Counted from the stretch's first letter, positions 8,923 through 17,581 are shown. The stretch: DNA of 64,000 nucleotides from Simplicispira lacusdiani (GCF_003604195.1 NZ_QXGR01000005.1:124001-188000); one strand, 5' to 3'. Numbers and translations: made by a program. The notes: generated by a model not told the origin, from the sequence alone.

Positions 8923-10332
8923 TCAGCGGAACCAGATGAAGGTCATGACCACGAACAACGGCACCAGGATGCCGCAGGACCACAGCATGTAGCCAAAGAA
9001 GCTCGGCATCCTGACGCCGCGGTCCTCGGCGATGGCCTTGACCATGAGGTTGGGCGCGTTGCCGATATAGGAATTGGCGCCCATGAAGACAGCGCCCGCC
9101 GAAATGGCGGCCAGCGTGGGCGCGAGCTGGGTCATGAGCACGGCCGGATCACCGCCCGCGGTGTTGAAGAACACCAGGTAGGTGGGCGCATTGTCGAGGA
9201 ACGAGGACAGCACCCCCGCAGCCCAGAAGTACATGGCCGGATCGGGCGTGCCATCGGGCCGCGTCACGGCGCTGACAATGGCGCCGAATGGGCCGCTCAC
9301 GCCCGCCTTGAGCATGGCGATCACGGGAATGATGGTCAAGAAAATGCCCGCGAACAGCTTGGCCACCTCCTGCATGGGGCCCCAGCTGAACTGGTTGTTC
9401 TCATGCACCACCCGGGGCGTGAGCCAGAGCGAGAGGAAGGTGATGACGATCAGGCCCGCATCGCGCACCAGTCCGGGCAGCCCCACGTCGGTGCCCGCCA
9501 CATGGAACACCACGGGCGATTTCCAGAAACCGCTGAGCAGCACCAGCCCCACCACGCCCGCGAGCAACAGGAAGTTCACCTTCCCGTCAAAGCCGATGGA
9601 ACGCGTGTCGGGCGTGGGGTCGCGCATCAGCAGTTCCTCGCGCTGGTGGTAATACCAGGCATCGAGGGCATAGAACAGCGCCAGCAGGGTTCCGACAAGA
9701 AACAGGGTTTCGGGAAAGATGTGGCTCAGGGTCCAGAAGAAATCGACCCCCTTGAGAAAGCCCAGGAACAGCGGCGGGTCGCCCAGCGGGGTCAGCGACC
9801 CGCCGGCGTTGGACACGATGAAGATGAAAAACACCACCACATGCGCCTTGTGCACGCGGTGGTCGTTGGCCCGGATGAGCGGACGGATCATCAGCATGGA
9901 GGCGCCCGTCGTGCCCATGAAGCTCGCCAGCACCGCGCCAATGGCCAGGATGGCCGTGTTCAGCCCCGGGCCGCCATGGAGGTTGCCCCGGATGTAGATG
10001 CCCCCGGCCACCGTGAACAACGCGGTCAGCAGGATCACGAAGGGCAGGTATTCGGCCAGCAGCGCATGCACCAGGCTGGCACCGGCGGCCCCCGGTCCGA
10101 ACACCAGCGCGAAGGGCAGCAGGAACAGCAGCCCCCAGGCCGCGGCCACCTTGCCAAAATGGTGGTGCCAGAAGATCGGCGCCAGCAAGGGCATGAGCGC
10201 GATCGACAGCAGGATGCCCGCGAAGGGCACACCCCACCAGATCGCCAAGGCACTGCCATCAAGGTCTGCGGCCATGGCCAGGCCAGGCGCGGCCGCCAGC
10301 ACAGCCGTGGTCAGCCAACGAAGGGGTTTCAT
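8923..10332 (-). CDS. Sodium:proton antiporter (NhaD/citrate-transporter-like)
   Basis: 469 residues with a cleavable-looking or first transmembrane segment and at least ten further helices. Features typical of the ion-transporter superfamily are visible: MGTTGASMLMIRPLI near residue 115, SNAGGSLTPLGDPPLFLGFLKG near 155, and a second half with FLDNAPTYLVFFN and GANSYIGNAPNLMVKAIAE near 430. These GDPP and NAPN motifs match the NhaD-type Na+/H+ antiporters. The start at MKPLRW avoids a 15-residue unsupported extension. It precedes the hydroxyacid dehydrogenase by 14 nt on the same strand. Confidence 0.85.
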   Translation of the reverse strand: MKPLRWLTTAVLAAAPGLAMAADLDGSALAIWWGVPFAGILLSIALMPLLAPIFWHHHFGKVAAAWGLLFLLPFALVFGPGAAGASLVHALLAEYLPFVILLTALFTVAGGIYIRGNLHGGPGLNTAILAIGAVLASFMGTTGASMLMIRPLIRANDHRVHKAHVVVFFIFIVSNAGGSLTPLGDPPLFLGFLKGVDFFWTLSHIFPETLFLVGTLLALFYALDAWYYHQREELLMRDPTPDTRSIGFDGKVNFLLLAGVVGLVLLSGFWKSPVVFHVAGTDVGLPGLVRDAGLIVITFLSLWLTPRVVHENNQFSWGPMQEVAKLFAGIFLTIIPVIAMLKAGVSGPFGAIVSAVTRPDGTPDPAMYFWAAGVLSSFLDNAPTYLVFFNTAGGDPAVLMTQLAPTLAAISAGAVFMGANSYIGNAPNLMVKAIAEDRGVRMPSFFGYMLWSCGILVPLFVVMTFIWFR

Positions 10333-10484
10333 GGGGTTGTCTCCCGGTTTTTCTGGATACGGATGCCGTGCAGGCACGCGCCGCGCGCCTTGCAGCGGCG
10401 AAGTGTAGGCGAGTATCCCCTGCGGAAGCTCCCGATCAATACCAGGAGCACCCGGTTGAAAACATCCCGTCAGGAAACAGGCCG

Positions 10485-10521
10485 GCCCTCTCCGGAGAGC
10501 GACCCTGCCTGCAACGCAGGC
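10485..10521. other. Two short palindromes just beyond a thioesterase gene end
   Basis: The 202-nt gap between the antiporter start and the thioesterase stop contains CTCTCCGGAGAG and, about ten bases later, GCCTGC-AAC-GCAGGC. They lie within 50 nt of the thioesterase stop and could form a terminator-like structure for it on the minus strand, but no T-run follows, so intrinsic termination is uncertain. The rest of the gap presumably holds the antiporter promoter; I cannot place it. Confidence 0.35.
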
Positions 10522-10534
10522 CCGTCATGGCATG

Positions 10535-10993
10535 TCAGCCAACGGCCAGCAGCTTCTCCAGCACGGCGCGCAATGTCCCGGGCACGGGCACCGGCCGGCG
10601 TGTTTCGCGATCCACATAGACATGGACGAAATGCCCCGCCGCGGCCGTCAGAGGCTCGCCGGCCGCGAACAATCCCACCTCGTAACGCACACTGGACGAG
10701 CCGATGCGCGCCACGCGGATACCGGCCTCCACCGTCTGGGGAAACGCCAGGGGGGCGAAATAGTTGCACTGGGTTTCGATCACCAGGCCAATGGTTCCGC
10801 CGGCATGGATGTCCAGCGCGCCCTGCTCGATCAGGTGTGCATTCACGGCCGTGTCGAACCAACTGTAGTAGACGACATTGTTGACATGGCCATACACGTC
10901 GTTGTCCATCCAGCGCGTGCTGATGGAGCGAAAGGCACGGTAGGCATGGCGCGGCTGGGGCGCCGGGCGCTCGGAGGGGGCGGCGGTGGTCAT
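10535..10993 (-). CDS. Acyl-CoA thioesterase (hotdog fold, 4HBT family)
   Basis: 152 residues. The hotdog-fold catalytic segment [25 protein letters not shown] near residue 35 carries the Asp and His-Val-Asn-Asn of 4-hydroxybenzoyl-CoA thioesterase-type enzymes, which hydrolyse acyl-CoA thioesters. I used the ATG giving [10 protein letters not shown]; a GTG start 51 nt upstream (at 11044), with an AGG about 9 nt before it, is the alternative and would give 169 residues. It is divergent from the phasin gene. The substrate is unknown. Confidence 0.85.
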   Translation of the reverse strand: MTTAAPSERPAPQPRHAYRAFRSISTRWMDNDVYGHVNNVVYYSWFDTAVNAHLIEQGALDIHAGGTIGLVIETQCNYFAPLAFPQTVEAGIRVARIGSSSVRYEVGLFAAGEPLTAAAGHFVHVYVDRETRRPVPVPGTLRAVLEKLLAVG

Positions 10994-11107
10994 GGACGGG
11001 CATTGTGCCAGCGCCCGCTGCGCAGCCTCAGAGAGCCCAGTCACCTTGGTTAACCTGCTCCACGAACCCCGGTGCCGGCAACAGTTTGTAAAGCAGCTCC
11101 TCTAAAA

Positions 11108-11119
11108 TGCTGCATTGCA
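11108..11119. promoter_or_regulatory. Candidate PhaR operator, upstream site
   Basis: TGCTGCATTGCA, repeated with one change 58 nt downstream (11166-11177). It lies just upstream of a plausible -35 (TTGCAA, 11130-11135; -10 TAGAAT, 11152-11157, 16-nt spacer) for the phasin gene. TGC-rich sites of this kind are what I know for PhaR, the repressor that releases phasin promoters when PHB granules form. The assignment to PhaR is inference. Confidence 0.5.
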
Positions 11120-11165
11120 CCAATTTCACTTGCAATCCGGCGAGAACCCCGTAGAATTCAATCCA

Positions 11166-11177
11166 TGCTGCACTGCA
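11166..11177. promoter_or_regulatory. Candidate PhaR operator, site at the transcription start
   Basis: TGCTGCACTGCA, 11 of 12 bases identical to the site at 11108. It falls immediately downstream of the expected transcription start (about 11164) of the predicted phasin promoter. One site above the -35 and one at the start would fit repression by a granule-responsive regulator. Confidence 0.5.
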
Positions 11178-11255
11178 ACATGACTTCGGGAGCATGGCCA
11201 GCGCAGATGTCTCTAGACCCTGAACCCTCAGGCCCTCATCCATAGGAGAAATGAC

Positions 11256-11804
11256 ATGTCGCTGACCACCGAACAAATCCTGGCCGCCCACAAAGCCAAC
11301 ATTGAAACCCTCTTCGGCCTGACCAGCAAGGCTTTCGAAGGCGTGGAAAAACTCGTCGAGCTGAACGTGACCGCTTCGCGCGCCGCCCTGACCGAAGCCG
11401 CCAACCACACCCAGGCCGTGCTGAGCGTGAAGGACGTGCAGGAACTGATGGCCCTGCAGGCCGGCCTGTTCCAGCCCCTGGCCGAGAAGACCGCTTCCTA
11501 CAGCCGCCATCTGTTCGACATCGCCTCCGGCACCGGTGGCGAGTTCACCAAGGCCGTCGAAACCAAGACCGCCGAAGCACAAAAGGCCTTCACCAGCCTG
11601 GTGGACACCGCAGCCAAGAACGCCCCCGCCGGCTCCGAAACCGCAGTGGCCGTGATGAAGAGCGCCGTATCGGCCGCCAACAACGCTTTTGAATCGGTGC
11701 AAAAGGCCGTCAAGCAGGCCACCGACGCCGCCGAGGCCAACTTCAACGCTGTCGCCGCCACCGCTGCCGACGCCGCCAAGACGGCCACCCCGCGCAAGCG
11801 CTGA
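11256..11804 (+). CDS. phaP: Phasin family protein
   Basis: 182 residues, Ala-rich and helical, with the phasin_2 core ([21 protein letters not shown] at the start, then [20 protein letters not shown] and [23 protein letters not shown]). Phasins coat polyhydroxyalkanoate granules in the cytoplasm and control their number and size. The Ala/Thr/Lys-rich tail ending KTATPRKR is usual. The gene is alone, with its own promoter region containing two TGC-rich sites. It implies a PHB-accumulating organism; the synthase genes are not in this window. Confidence 0.93.
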   Translation: MSLTTEQILAAHKANIETLFGLTSKAFEGVEKLVELNVTASRAALTEAANHTQAVLSVKDVQELMALQAGLFQPLAEKTASYSRHLFDIASGTGGEFTKAVETKTAEAQKAFTSLVDTAAKNAPAGSETAVAVMKSAVSAANNAFESVQKAVKQATDAAEANFNAVAATAADAAKTATPRKR

Positions 11805-11811
11805 GCCTCGC

Positions 11812-11835
11812 GGTCTGGAGACATGTCTCTAGACC
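11812..11835. other. 24-bp near-perfect dyad after the phasin gene
   Basis: Two 12-base half sites (GGTCTGGAGACA and TGTCTCTAGACC) are complementary at 11 of 12 positions with no loop, which suits a protein-binding site better than a hairpin. The right half, ATGTCTCTAGACC, also occurs at 11207-11219 upstream of the phasin gene. It overlaps the -35 of the possible promoter described next. Confidence 0.6.
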
Positions 11836-11858
11836 ACACAAGGGATTACCCTTATAAT
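11830..11858 (+). promoter_or_regulatory. Candidate promoter between phasin and iron-binding protein
   Basis: TAGACC (11830-11835, four of six -35 consensus bases), a 17-nt spacer and TATAAT (11853-11858). The 24-bp dyad overlaps the -35. No open reading frame follows before the strong terminator at 11941, so the product would be a short untranslated RNA. Confidence 0.5.
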
Positions 11859-11864
11859 TCCTTC

Positions 11865-11968
11865 ATGCATCTCTGAGGCATCAGAGATCTCCAGTTGTCT
11901 CCTTGGATCCTTTCGAAACCCCGTTTCTTGGATCCTTTCAAAGCCCGGTTTCAGCCGGGCTTTTTTTT
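11865..11968 (+). ncRNA. Candidate small RNA (about 100 nt), unknown family
   Basis: Starting about seven bases after the TATAAT at 11853, the segment contains a perfect hairpin (ATCTCTGA-GGCA-TCAGAGAT, 11869-11888), two imperfect 25-nt tandem units (11903-11927 and 11928-11952, 22 of 25 identical) and ends in a strong intrinsic terminator. It has no credible coding sequence. Promoter, structured body and terminator together look like an sRNA gene, but the terminator could instead serve the phasin gene by readthrough. No family was recognised. Confidence 0.4.
11941..11968 (+). terminator. Intrinsic terminator
   Basis: AGCCCGG and CCGGGCT arms around a TTTCAG-type loop are followed by eight T. 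It ends the phasin/candidate sRNA region and insulates the iron-regulated gene downstream. Confidence 0.9.
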
Positions 11969-12036
11969 GCCCGCGCCATCCGGTCACCGCCCGCGCCGAG
12001 CATGACCACGGCGGCATGCTGGCATTGCACTCAATT

Positions 12037-12059
12037 TTATTGCGAATAGTTCGCGTTTG
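12037..12059. promoter_or_regulatory. Candidate Fur box
   Basis: A palindrome GCGAA-TAG-TTCGC (12042-12054) flanked by T-rich bases reads ATTGCGAATAGTTCGCGTT, close to betaproteobacterial Fur boxes of the TGCGAAT-ATTCGCA type. It lies 42-64 nt before the start of the iron-binding protein gene, where Fur would block transcription when iron is plentiful. Confidence 0.65.
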
Positions 12060-12100
12060 TCTTATCATCGCAGGATACCAATCCCGCGAAAGATGCATCC

Positions 12101-13153
12101 ATGTCGAAGACCGTGAAAGCCTTGCTGTCCTGCTGCGTTCTGGCCAGCTCCGCGACCGCAGCCCTGGCCCAGGAACAGGTGGTGAACCTCTACTCGGCCC
12201 GCCACTATTCCACCGATGAGGCGCTCTACAGCAACTTCACCAAGGCCACCGGGATCAAGATCAACCGCGTGGACGCCGACGACGCCGGGATCCTGGCCCG
12301 CCTGAAGGCCGAAGGCAGCGCCTCCCCTGCCGATGTGATCCTCCTGGTCGATGCCGCCCGGCTCTACAAGGGCGAGATCGACGGCCTGTTCCAGCCCATC
12401 CAGTCCAAGGTGCTGAACGACGCCATTCCGGCCAACCTGCGCAGCACGCCGGCGGCCGATGGCGGCACCGCCTGGTTCGGCCTGTCCACCCGCGCCCGGG
12501 TCATCGTGTACAACAAGATCAAGGTCCAGAAGGAAGACGTGGACACCTATGAGGAGCTGGGCGACCCCAAGAACAAGGGCAAGCTCTGCATCCGCTCTGG
12601 TTCGCACCCCTATAACCTGAGCCTGTTCGGCGCGGTGACCGAGCACCTGGGAGAGCAAAAGGCCGAGGCCTGGCTCAAGGGTGTGGTTGACAACCTGGCG
12701 CGCGCACCCAAAGGCGGCGATACCGACCAGATCAAAGCCGTGGCTTCGGGTGAATGCGACATCGCCGTCACCAACAGCTACTACCTGGCGCGCATGATGC
12801 GCTCGACCAAGCCCGAGGACACGGCCGTCGTCAACAAGGTCGGCGTGGTGTTTCCCAACCAGCAGTCCTGGGGCACGCACATGAATATCGCTGGCGGCGC
12901 CGTGGCGCGCCATGCGAAGAACCAGGCCAATGCCGTCCGCTTCCTCGAATACCTGGCCAGCGCCGAAGCACAGAATTACTTCGCCAACGGTAACAACGAA
13001 TGGCCCACGGCCAAGGGCGTGAACGCGGACAACCCCGCGCTCAAGGCCATGACCGGCAATGCACCGTTCAAGAGCGAAACCATTCCTATCAGTGCCGTGG
13101 GCGCCAATGTGACCAAGGTCCAGCAGATGCTCGACCGCGTGGGCTTCAAGTAA
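12101..13153 (+). CDS. Fe(3+) ABC transporter substrate-binding protein (FbpA/FutA type)
   Basis: 350 residues: signal peptide to about residue 23 ([22 protein letters not shown]), then a class II periplasmic-binding fold. [10 protein letters not shown], the [12 protein letters not shown] segment and NSYYLARM contribute the Tyr residues that coordinate ferric iron in FbpA/FutA proteins. It would deliver iron to an inner-membrane ABC permease not present here. The upstream Fur-like palindrome and the terminator right after the gene indicate an iron-regulated single-gene transcript. Confidence 0.9.
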   Translation: MSKTVKALLSCCVLASSATAALAQEQVVNLYSARHYSTDEALYSNFTKATGIKINRVDADDAGILARLKAEGSASPADVILLVDAARLYKGEIDGLFQPIQSKVLNDAIPANLRSTPAADGGTAWFGLSTRARVIVYNKIKVQKEDVDTYEELGDPKNKGKLCIRSGSHPYNLSLFGAVTEHLGEQKAEAWLKGVVDNLARAPKGGDTDQIKAVASGECDIAVTNSYYLARMMRSTKPEDTAVVNKVGVVFPNQQSWGTHMNIAGGAVARHAKNQANAVRFLEYLASAEAQNYFANGNNEWPTAKGVNADNPALKAMTGNAPFKSETIPISAVGANVTKVQQMLDRVGFK

Positions 13154-13171
13154 ACCGCCCCACCCCACCCG

Positions 13172-13197
13172 ATGCCCGGCCCATGCCGGGCATTTTT
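13172..13197 (+). terminator. Intrinsic terminator of the iron-binding protein gene
   Basis: Nine-base arms ATGCCCGGC / GCCGGGCAT with a four-base loop, followed by TTTTT, 18 nt after the stop codon. Confidence 0.88.
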
Positions 13198-13204
13198 CAT
13201 GGTG

Positions 13205-13237
13205 GACCGTATCGGTCATAATTGACGTTTACGTCAA
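13205..13237. promoter_or_regulatory. Operator-like palindromes before the SDR gene
   Basis: Two palindromes stand side by side: GACCG-TAT-CGGTC (13205-13217) and TTGACGT-TT-ACGTCAA (13222-13237), with a -10-like CATAAT between them. The second resembles the ACGT-N2-ACGT palindromes that I associate with the MerR-type regulator LiuR of branched-chain amino-acid and fatty-acid degradation. That would fit the downstream acyl-CoA dehydrogenase-type SDR; the regulator identity is inference. Confidence 0.45.
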
Positions 13238-13259
13238 CGTCACTCTTTGGAGACAGAAC

Positions 13260-14018
13260 ATGGAAATCAAGGGCAAGGTATTCATCGTGACCGGCGGTGC
13301 GTCCGGTCTGGGCGAAGGCACGGCGCGCATGCTGGCGGCCCAGGGCGGCAAGGTGGTCATTGCCGACATGCAGGCGGAAAAGGGCGAAGCCGTGGCCAAG
13401 GAGATTGGTGGCGCCTTCGTGAAGTGCGATGTCAGCAGCGAAGTCGACGGCCAAGCCGTGGTGGCGCAAGCCGTGTCCATGGGCAAACTCATGGGCCTGG
13501 TGAATTGCGCTGGCATCGCCCCCGCCGAAAAAACCGTGGGCAAGAACGGCGCGCACGCGCTGTCGGTTTTCAGCAAGACCATCACCGTCAACCTGATCGG
13601 CAGCTTCAACATGATCCGCCTGGCGGCCGAAGCCATGTGCAAGAACGAGCCCGAAGCCACGGGCGAGCGCGGCGTGATGATCTCCACCGCCAGCGTGGCT
13701 GCCTATGACGGCCAGATCGGCCAGGCCGCCTACAGCGCCTCCAAGGGCGGCGTGGTGGGCATGACACTGCCCATCGCGCGCGACCTGGCGCGCAACGGCA
13801 TCCGCAACATGACCATCGCGCCCGGCATCTTCGGCACGCCCATGCTGTTCGGCATGCCCAAGGAGGTTCAGGACGCCCTGGCCGCCGGTGTGCCCTTCCC
13901 CAGCCGCCTGGGCACCCCGCAGGATTACGCCAAGCTCGTGCAGCACATCTTCGAGAACGACATGCTCAACGGCGAGGTGATCCGCCTGGACGGCGCCATT
14001 CGCCTCGCCCCCCGCTGA
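13260..14018 (+). CDS. SDR-family 3-hydroxyacyl-CoA dehydrogenase (HSD10-like)
   Basis: 252 residues of classical short-chain dehydrogenase: [10 protein letters not shown] cofactor loop (about 12-21), NCAGIAP near residue 82, and the YSASK catalytic Tyr-x-x-x-Lys near residue 157 preceded by the ISTAS serine. The long insertion after [13 protein letters not shown] and the [17 protein letters not shown] and VPFPSRLG segments match type-II 3-hydroxyacyl-CoA/2-methyl-3-hydroxybutyryl-CoA dehydrogenases. Such enzymes oxidise 3-hydroxyacyl-CoA in isoleucine or fatty-acid breakdown. GGAGA stands about 9 nt before the ATG. It is transcribed alone from a region with strong palindromes. Confidence 0.88.
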   Translation: MEIKGKVFIVTGGASGLGEGTARMLAAQGGKVVIADMQAEKGEAVAKEIGGAFVKCDVSSEVDGQAVVAQAVSMGKLMGLVNCAGIAPAEKTVGKNGAHALSVFSKTITVNLIGSFNMIRLAAEAMCKNEPEATGERGVMISTASVAAYDGQIGQAAYSASKGGVVGMTLPIARDLARNGIRNMTIAPGIFGTPMLFGMPKEVQDALAAGVPFPSRLGTPQDYAKLVQHIFENDMLNGEVIRLDGAIRLAPR

Positions 14019-14030
14019 GTTCACGGTTTT

Positions 14031-14092
14031 TGCTATTGTTTTAATAGCTTTAGGCGCTTGCTCATAAAGCGCTAGAGGCCAAAACAATACAA
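14031..14092. repeat. Dispersed intergenic stem-loop repeat, copy B
   Basis: TGCTATTG, AATAGCTT, then GCGCTT / AAGCGC arms and the typical TAGAGGCC tail. It lies just after the SDR stop codon and before the terminator. Confidence 0.8.
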
Positions 14093-14103
14093 AACACCCT
14101 CGC

Positions 14104-14134
14104 AAGCCCCGGCGCCCACGGCTCCGGGGCTTTT
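14104..14134 (+). terminator. Intrinsic terminator of the SDR gene
   Basis: Nine-base arms AAGCCCCGG / CCGGGGCTT followed by TTTT, four bases short of the stop codon of the convergent GGDEF-EAL gene. Confidence 0.82.
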
Positions 14135-14137
14135 GCT

Positions 14138-17029
14138 TCATGGCTGGGTCACGACAGGCCTCTCCAGCAACGCTGTGATCTGCTCCGCGGGCACGGGGCG
14201 GCTGAAGTGGTAGCCCTGACCCGTTTCGCAGCCGATCCCTACCAGGGCCTGCGCCTGCGCGGGGGTCTCCACGCCCTCGGCGATGGACTCCAGCCCCAGG
14301 CTCTGCGCCAGGCCCACGATGGCGCGCACGATGTGCAGGCCGTTGCCGTCCTCACCGCCGATATGGCGCACGAACGACTGGTCGACCTTGAGCTTGTGCA
14401 CGCGCAGCCGCTGGATATAGCTGAACGAAGAGTAGCCCGTGCCGAAATCGTCGATCGACAGCTGTACACCCAGGTCGCAGAGCTGCTGCACGATGGCGAT
14501 CACCCGCTCCGGGGCATCCATGGCGATGCTCTCGGTCAACTCCAGCTCCAGCGCACCCGCCGGCACACCGCTTTCCGCCAGCGCACCACGCACCATGTCC
14601 ACCAGTCCCGGGTGGCGGAACTGCACCATCGAGAGATTGACCGCGACCGTGATGCCGGTGTGGCCGGCGTCGCGCCAACGGCGCATCTGCGCGAGCGCAT
14701 TGCGCAGCACCCATTGGCCAATGCCCAGTATCTGGCCGCTGCTCTCGGCCACGGGAATGAACTCCCCAGGGCTGACGGCCCCCAGCTCAGGATGGCTCCA
14801 GCGCAGCAGCGCTTCGACCCCCACCAGCTTGCCGTCGATCAGCCGGATCTGCGGCTGGTAATGCAATGCGAGCTGGTTCAGCACGATGGCGCTGCGCAGC
14901 GCGTTCTCGATGCGCAGCACGCGCGACGACTGGGCCTGCATGTCGGCGGAAAAGAAGCTGTAGTGATCGCGCCCCATGTCCTTGGCGCGGAACATGGCGG
15001 CATCCGCACGCTGGGCCAGGGTTTCGAAATCTCCGCCGTCCTCGGGGTACAGCGCGATGCCGACCGACCCCGTGACCACCAGCTCGTGCGGGCCGATCTG
15101 GCACACGCGGCGGACCTCGGCCAGCATCTGCTCGGCCACATGCGCTGCCTGCTGGCCATCCGTCAGCGGCAGCACCACGATGAACTCATCGCCCCCCTGG
15201 CGGCACACGGTGTCCTCATCGTGCAGGATCGATTGCAGCCGGTGGGCCACTTCCACCAGAAGGTCATCGCCCACCTGGTGACCCAGCGAATCGTTCACAT
15301 TCTTGAAATGGTCCAGATCGAGGTACATCAGCGCCAACTGCCGACCGCTGCGCTGGGTGAGCGCCAGTGCCTGACTGAAGCGCGAAGCAAACAGGGTGCG
15401 ATTGGGCAATCCGGTCAGGATGTCGAAATTCACCAACTTTCGGATGCGCTCCTCGTCGCGCTTGCGGTCCGAGATATCTTCCTGGATGGACAGGTAATGG
15501 GTGGTCACGCCATGCTCGTCATGCAGTGGCGAGATCAGTGCGGACTCGTGGTATTCGCGACCATCCTTGCGCCGGTTCAGGAATTCGCCCTTCCATGACT
15601 GGCCCGCCAGCAGGTTCGACCACAGTTCCTGGTAGGTGGAGCGCGGCGTCTTGCCCGCGCTGAGCAGCCTCGGGTCCCTCCCAGCTACATCCTCCAACCG
15701 GTAGCCCGTGATGGCAGTGAAGGCCGGATTCACGTATTCGATGCGCGCCTGCAGATCCGTGATGAAGATCGAATTGGGGGTCTGCTCGACCGCATGCAGC
15801 AGCTTGCGCAGCGTCTCTAGCATCTCCACGCGCTGCGTGATATCGCGCGCCAATACGACAAACCGCGCCTCGCAGTCCTCCTGCACCAGCGACTTGCGTG
15901 CCACGGACAACTCGAACCAGTGCTTCCCGTCGGGCAAGTCCAGCGCGTATTGGCTGCCCCTGGAGAAACCCACCGCATGCGCCTGCGCGAGCGCCGATTG
16001 CGCCACGGCCGCAGCCGGAGCAGGAAGGGTCTCATGGATGCTGTGCCCCAAAATCTGCCCCGGGGGAACCGCCAGGAGTTCCGGCTGCCGCGAATAGACG
16101 CGCACATAGCGTCCCTCCTGCGTGACCTCGAACATCAGGTCAGGCACGGCATCCAGCACCGCGCGCAAATCTTTTTCCGAGCGGCTCAGGGCCTGGTACG
16201 GCGCTTCGATGGTTCCAACGAAGATGGCGCGGTAGAGGTAAACGTAGGCCACCACCTTGTAGACATGGCCAAGCAGGTTGAAATGGTCGTTGGCCGATAC
16301 GTAGAGCGTGAAGAAGAATTCACTCAGCCCCATGATCCAGACTGCAGCGAACAATTGCGGCGCGTTGAACGCCGCTGTCTCGCGCATATGGCGCAAGAGC
16401 AGCACGACCACGACCCCGAGCACCCCCATGACGCCGTATTCGGCAGCGATCTTGAAGCGTGTCAGCCCACCAGGCTGCTCATACGTGACGGGCAACATCT
16501 GTGGAAACCACAGCACCAACACATGCACGACCGCCACCACCAGCAACACGGCCCCCAGGGCGATGAAGCGGCGCGGATCTGGCGCCGTGCCGAGCTGGGC
16601 GGAGCCCCAGGGCAAGAGCATCGCCAGCAACAAGCTCAAGGCCCCCAGATAACGCGCAGGCAACCAGAAATTGATGCCCTTCTCCACGGAATTGGGGGTG
16701 ATGTAGTCCGGCATGCCTGCATAGGACAGCATGTGCGAGAAATCCAGGACCGCCACCCCGAAAAAGCCACAAGCCAGGATCAGAATGTTGCGCTGCGGAT
16801 TGATGCTGTGCGCCTTCCAGCCAACGGCAAACACCAGGACGGACACGGCGATCGATAGGGTTTCGAAGACCATGTGCAGCGTCAGATAGCCGCTGATACG
16901 GCCCAGTGCCGCATCGAAGAAGTAACTCCAGGCCAGCAGCACCCCGAGAGTCAGCACGGCCAAAACCGGCATGGTGCCGCGCAACCCTTGTGCATGCTGA
17001 GGGTGGACCCTCCATCGCAAAGCCATCAT
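14138..17029 (-). CDS. MASE3-PAS-PAS-GGDEF-EAL cyclic-di-GMP protein
   Basis: 963 residues. Residues about 1-230 form a multi-helix MASE3-type membrane sensor (HMVFETLSIAVSVLVFAVGW). Two PAS domains follow (about 280-390 and 405-520, the second with IEYVNPAFTAITGY). The diguanylate cyclase domain carries an intact GGDEF near residue 610, and the phosphodiesterase domain has an intact EAL (VEALLRW near 738) and DDFGTGYSS near 861. Both activities are therefore possible; EAL may dominate. I took the ATG at 17029 because AGGATAC stands right before it, rather than an ATG 24 codons upstream without a ribosome site. It has no evident partner genes. Confidence 0.92.
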   Translation of the reverse strand: MMALRWRVHPQHAQGLRGTMPVLAVLTLGVLLAWSYFFDAALGRISGYLTLHMVFETLSIAVSVLVFAVGWKAHSINPQRNILILACGFFGVAVLDFSHMLSYAGMPDYITPNSVEKGINFWLPARYLGALSLLLAMLLPWGSAQLGTAPDPRRFIALGAVLLVVAVVHVLVLWFPQMLPVTYEQPGGLTRFKIAAEYGVMGVLGVVVVLLLRHMRETAAFNAPQLFAAVWIMGLSEFFFTLYVSANDHFNLLGHVYKVVAYVYLYRAIFVGTIEAPYQALSRSEKDLRAVLDAVPDLMFEVTQEGRYVRVYSRQPELLAVPPGQILGHSIHETLPAPAAAVAQSALAQAHAVGFSRGSQYALDLPDGKHWFELSVARKSLVQEDCEARFVVLARDITQRVEMLETLRKLLHAVEQTPNSIFITDLQARIEYVNPAFTAITGYRLEDVAGRDPRLLSAGKTPRSTYQELWSNLLAGQSWKGEFLNRRKDGREYHESALISPLHDEHGVTTHYLSIQEDISDRKRDEERIRKLVNFDILTGLPNRTLFASRFSQALALTQRSGRQLALMYLDLDHFKNVNDSLGHQVGDDLLVEVAHRLQSILHDEDTVCRQGGDEFIVVLPLTDGQQAAHVAEQMLAEVRRVCQIGPHELVVTGSVGIALYPEDGGDFETLAQRADAAMFRAKDMGRDHYSFFSADMQAQSSRVLRIENALRSAIVLNQLALHYQPQIRLIDGKLVGVEALLRWSHPELGAVSPGEFIPVAESSGQILGIGQWVLRNALAQMRRWRDAGHTGITVAVNLSMVQFRHPGLVDMVRGALAESGVPAGALELELTESIAMDAPERVIAIVQQLCDLGVQLSIDDFGTGYSSFSYIQRLRVHKLKVDQSFVRHIGGEDGNGLHIVRAIVGLAQSLGLESIAEGVETPAQAQALVGIGCETGQGYHFSRPVPAEQITALLERPVVTQP

Positions 17030-17181
17030 GTATCCTGTGTTCCGCCCATCAACCACATTGGTTATGCGGGTATTTGAAAAGACATTCTCACACAGACTCA
17101 TGCACGGGAGAGGGCGCCATCACAACCAGATCGGCACGCTCTTGCAAGCATTCATCGGCGCTGGCAATTGCCGATGAAAAT

Positions 17182-17216
17182 AAAAAAAGCCGCCCATCTG
17201 ACGATGGACGGCTTTT
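17182..17216 (-). terminator. Intrinsic terminator of the tRNA cluster
   Basis: Read on the minus strand: AGCCGTCCATC / GATGGGCGGCT arms with a four-base loop and a run of seven T. It ends the tRNA transcript right after the last tRNA-Asp. Confidence 0.9.
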
Positions 17217-17221
17217 CAATC

Positions 17222-17298
17222 TGGCGGAGTGGACGGGACTCGAACCCGCGACCCCCGGCGTGACAGGCCGGTATTCTAACCAACTGAACTACCACTCC
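17222..17298 (-). tRNA. tRNA-Asp (GTC), copy 2 in transcription order
   Basis: 77 nt with encoded CCA. The cloverleaf is complete: acceptor GGAGTGG, D-arm, anticodon loop CTGTCAC, and T-arm GGTTCGAGTCC. It is the last gene before the terminator. Confidence 0.97.
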
Positions 17299-17347
17299 TG
17301 GCAGGCAGCTTTTGCTTGCATTACTACACAAGCCAAGCGCTACAACT

Positions 17348-17423
17348 TGGCGACCCTACGGGGATTCGAACCCCGGTACTCACCGTGAAAGGGTGATGTC
17401 CTAGGCCTCTAGACGATAGGGTC
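17348..17423 (-). tRNA. tRNA-Glu (TTC), copy 2 in transcription order
   Basis: 76 nt with encoded CCA. Acceptor GACCCTA, anticodon loop CTTTCAC and T-loop GGTTCGAATCC are all present. Confidence 0.97.
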
Positions 17424-17458
17424 AAAACCTGGGAACTAACCGTTCTCAAACTTCAGAT

Positions 17459-17534
<76 letters not shown>

Positions 17535-17581
17535 ACATATCCTTGGCACCTTTGCATGGCTGTAGCCTGCAAGGCATAAAC

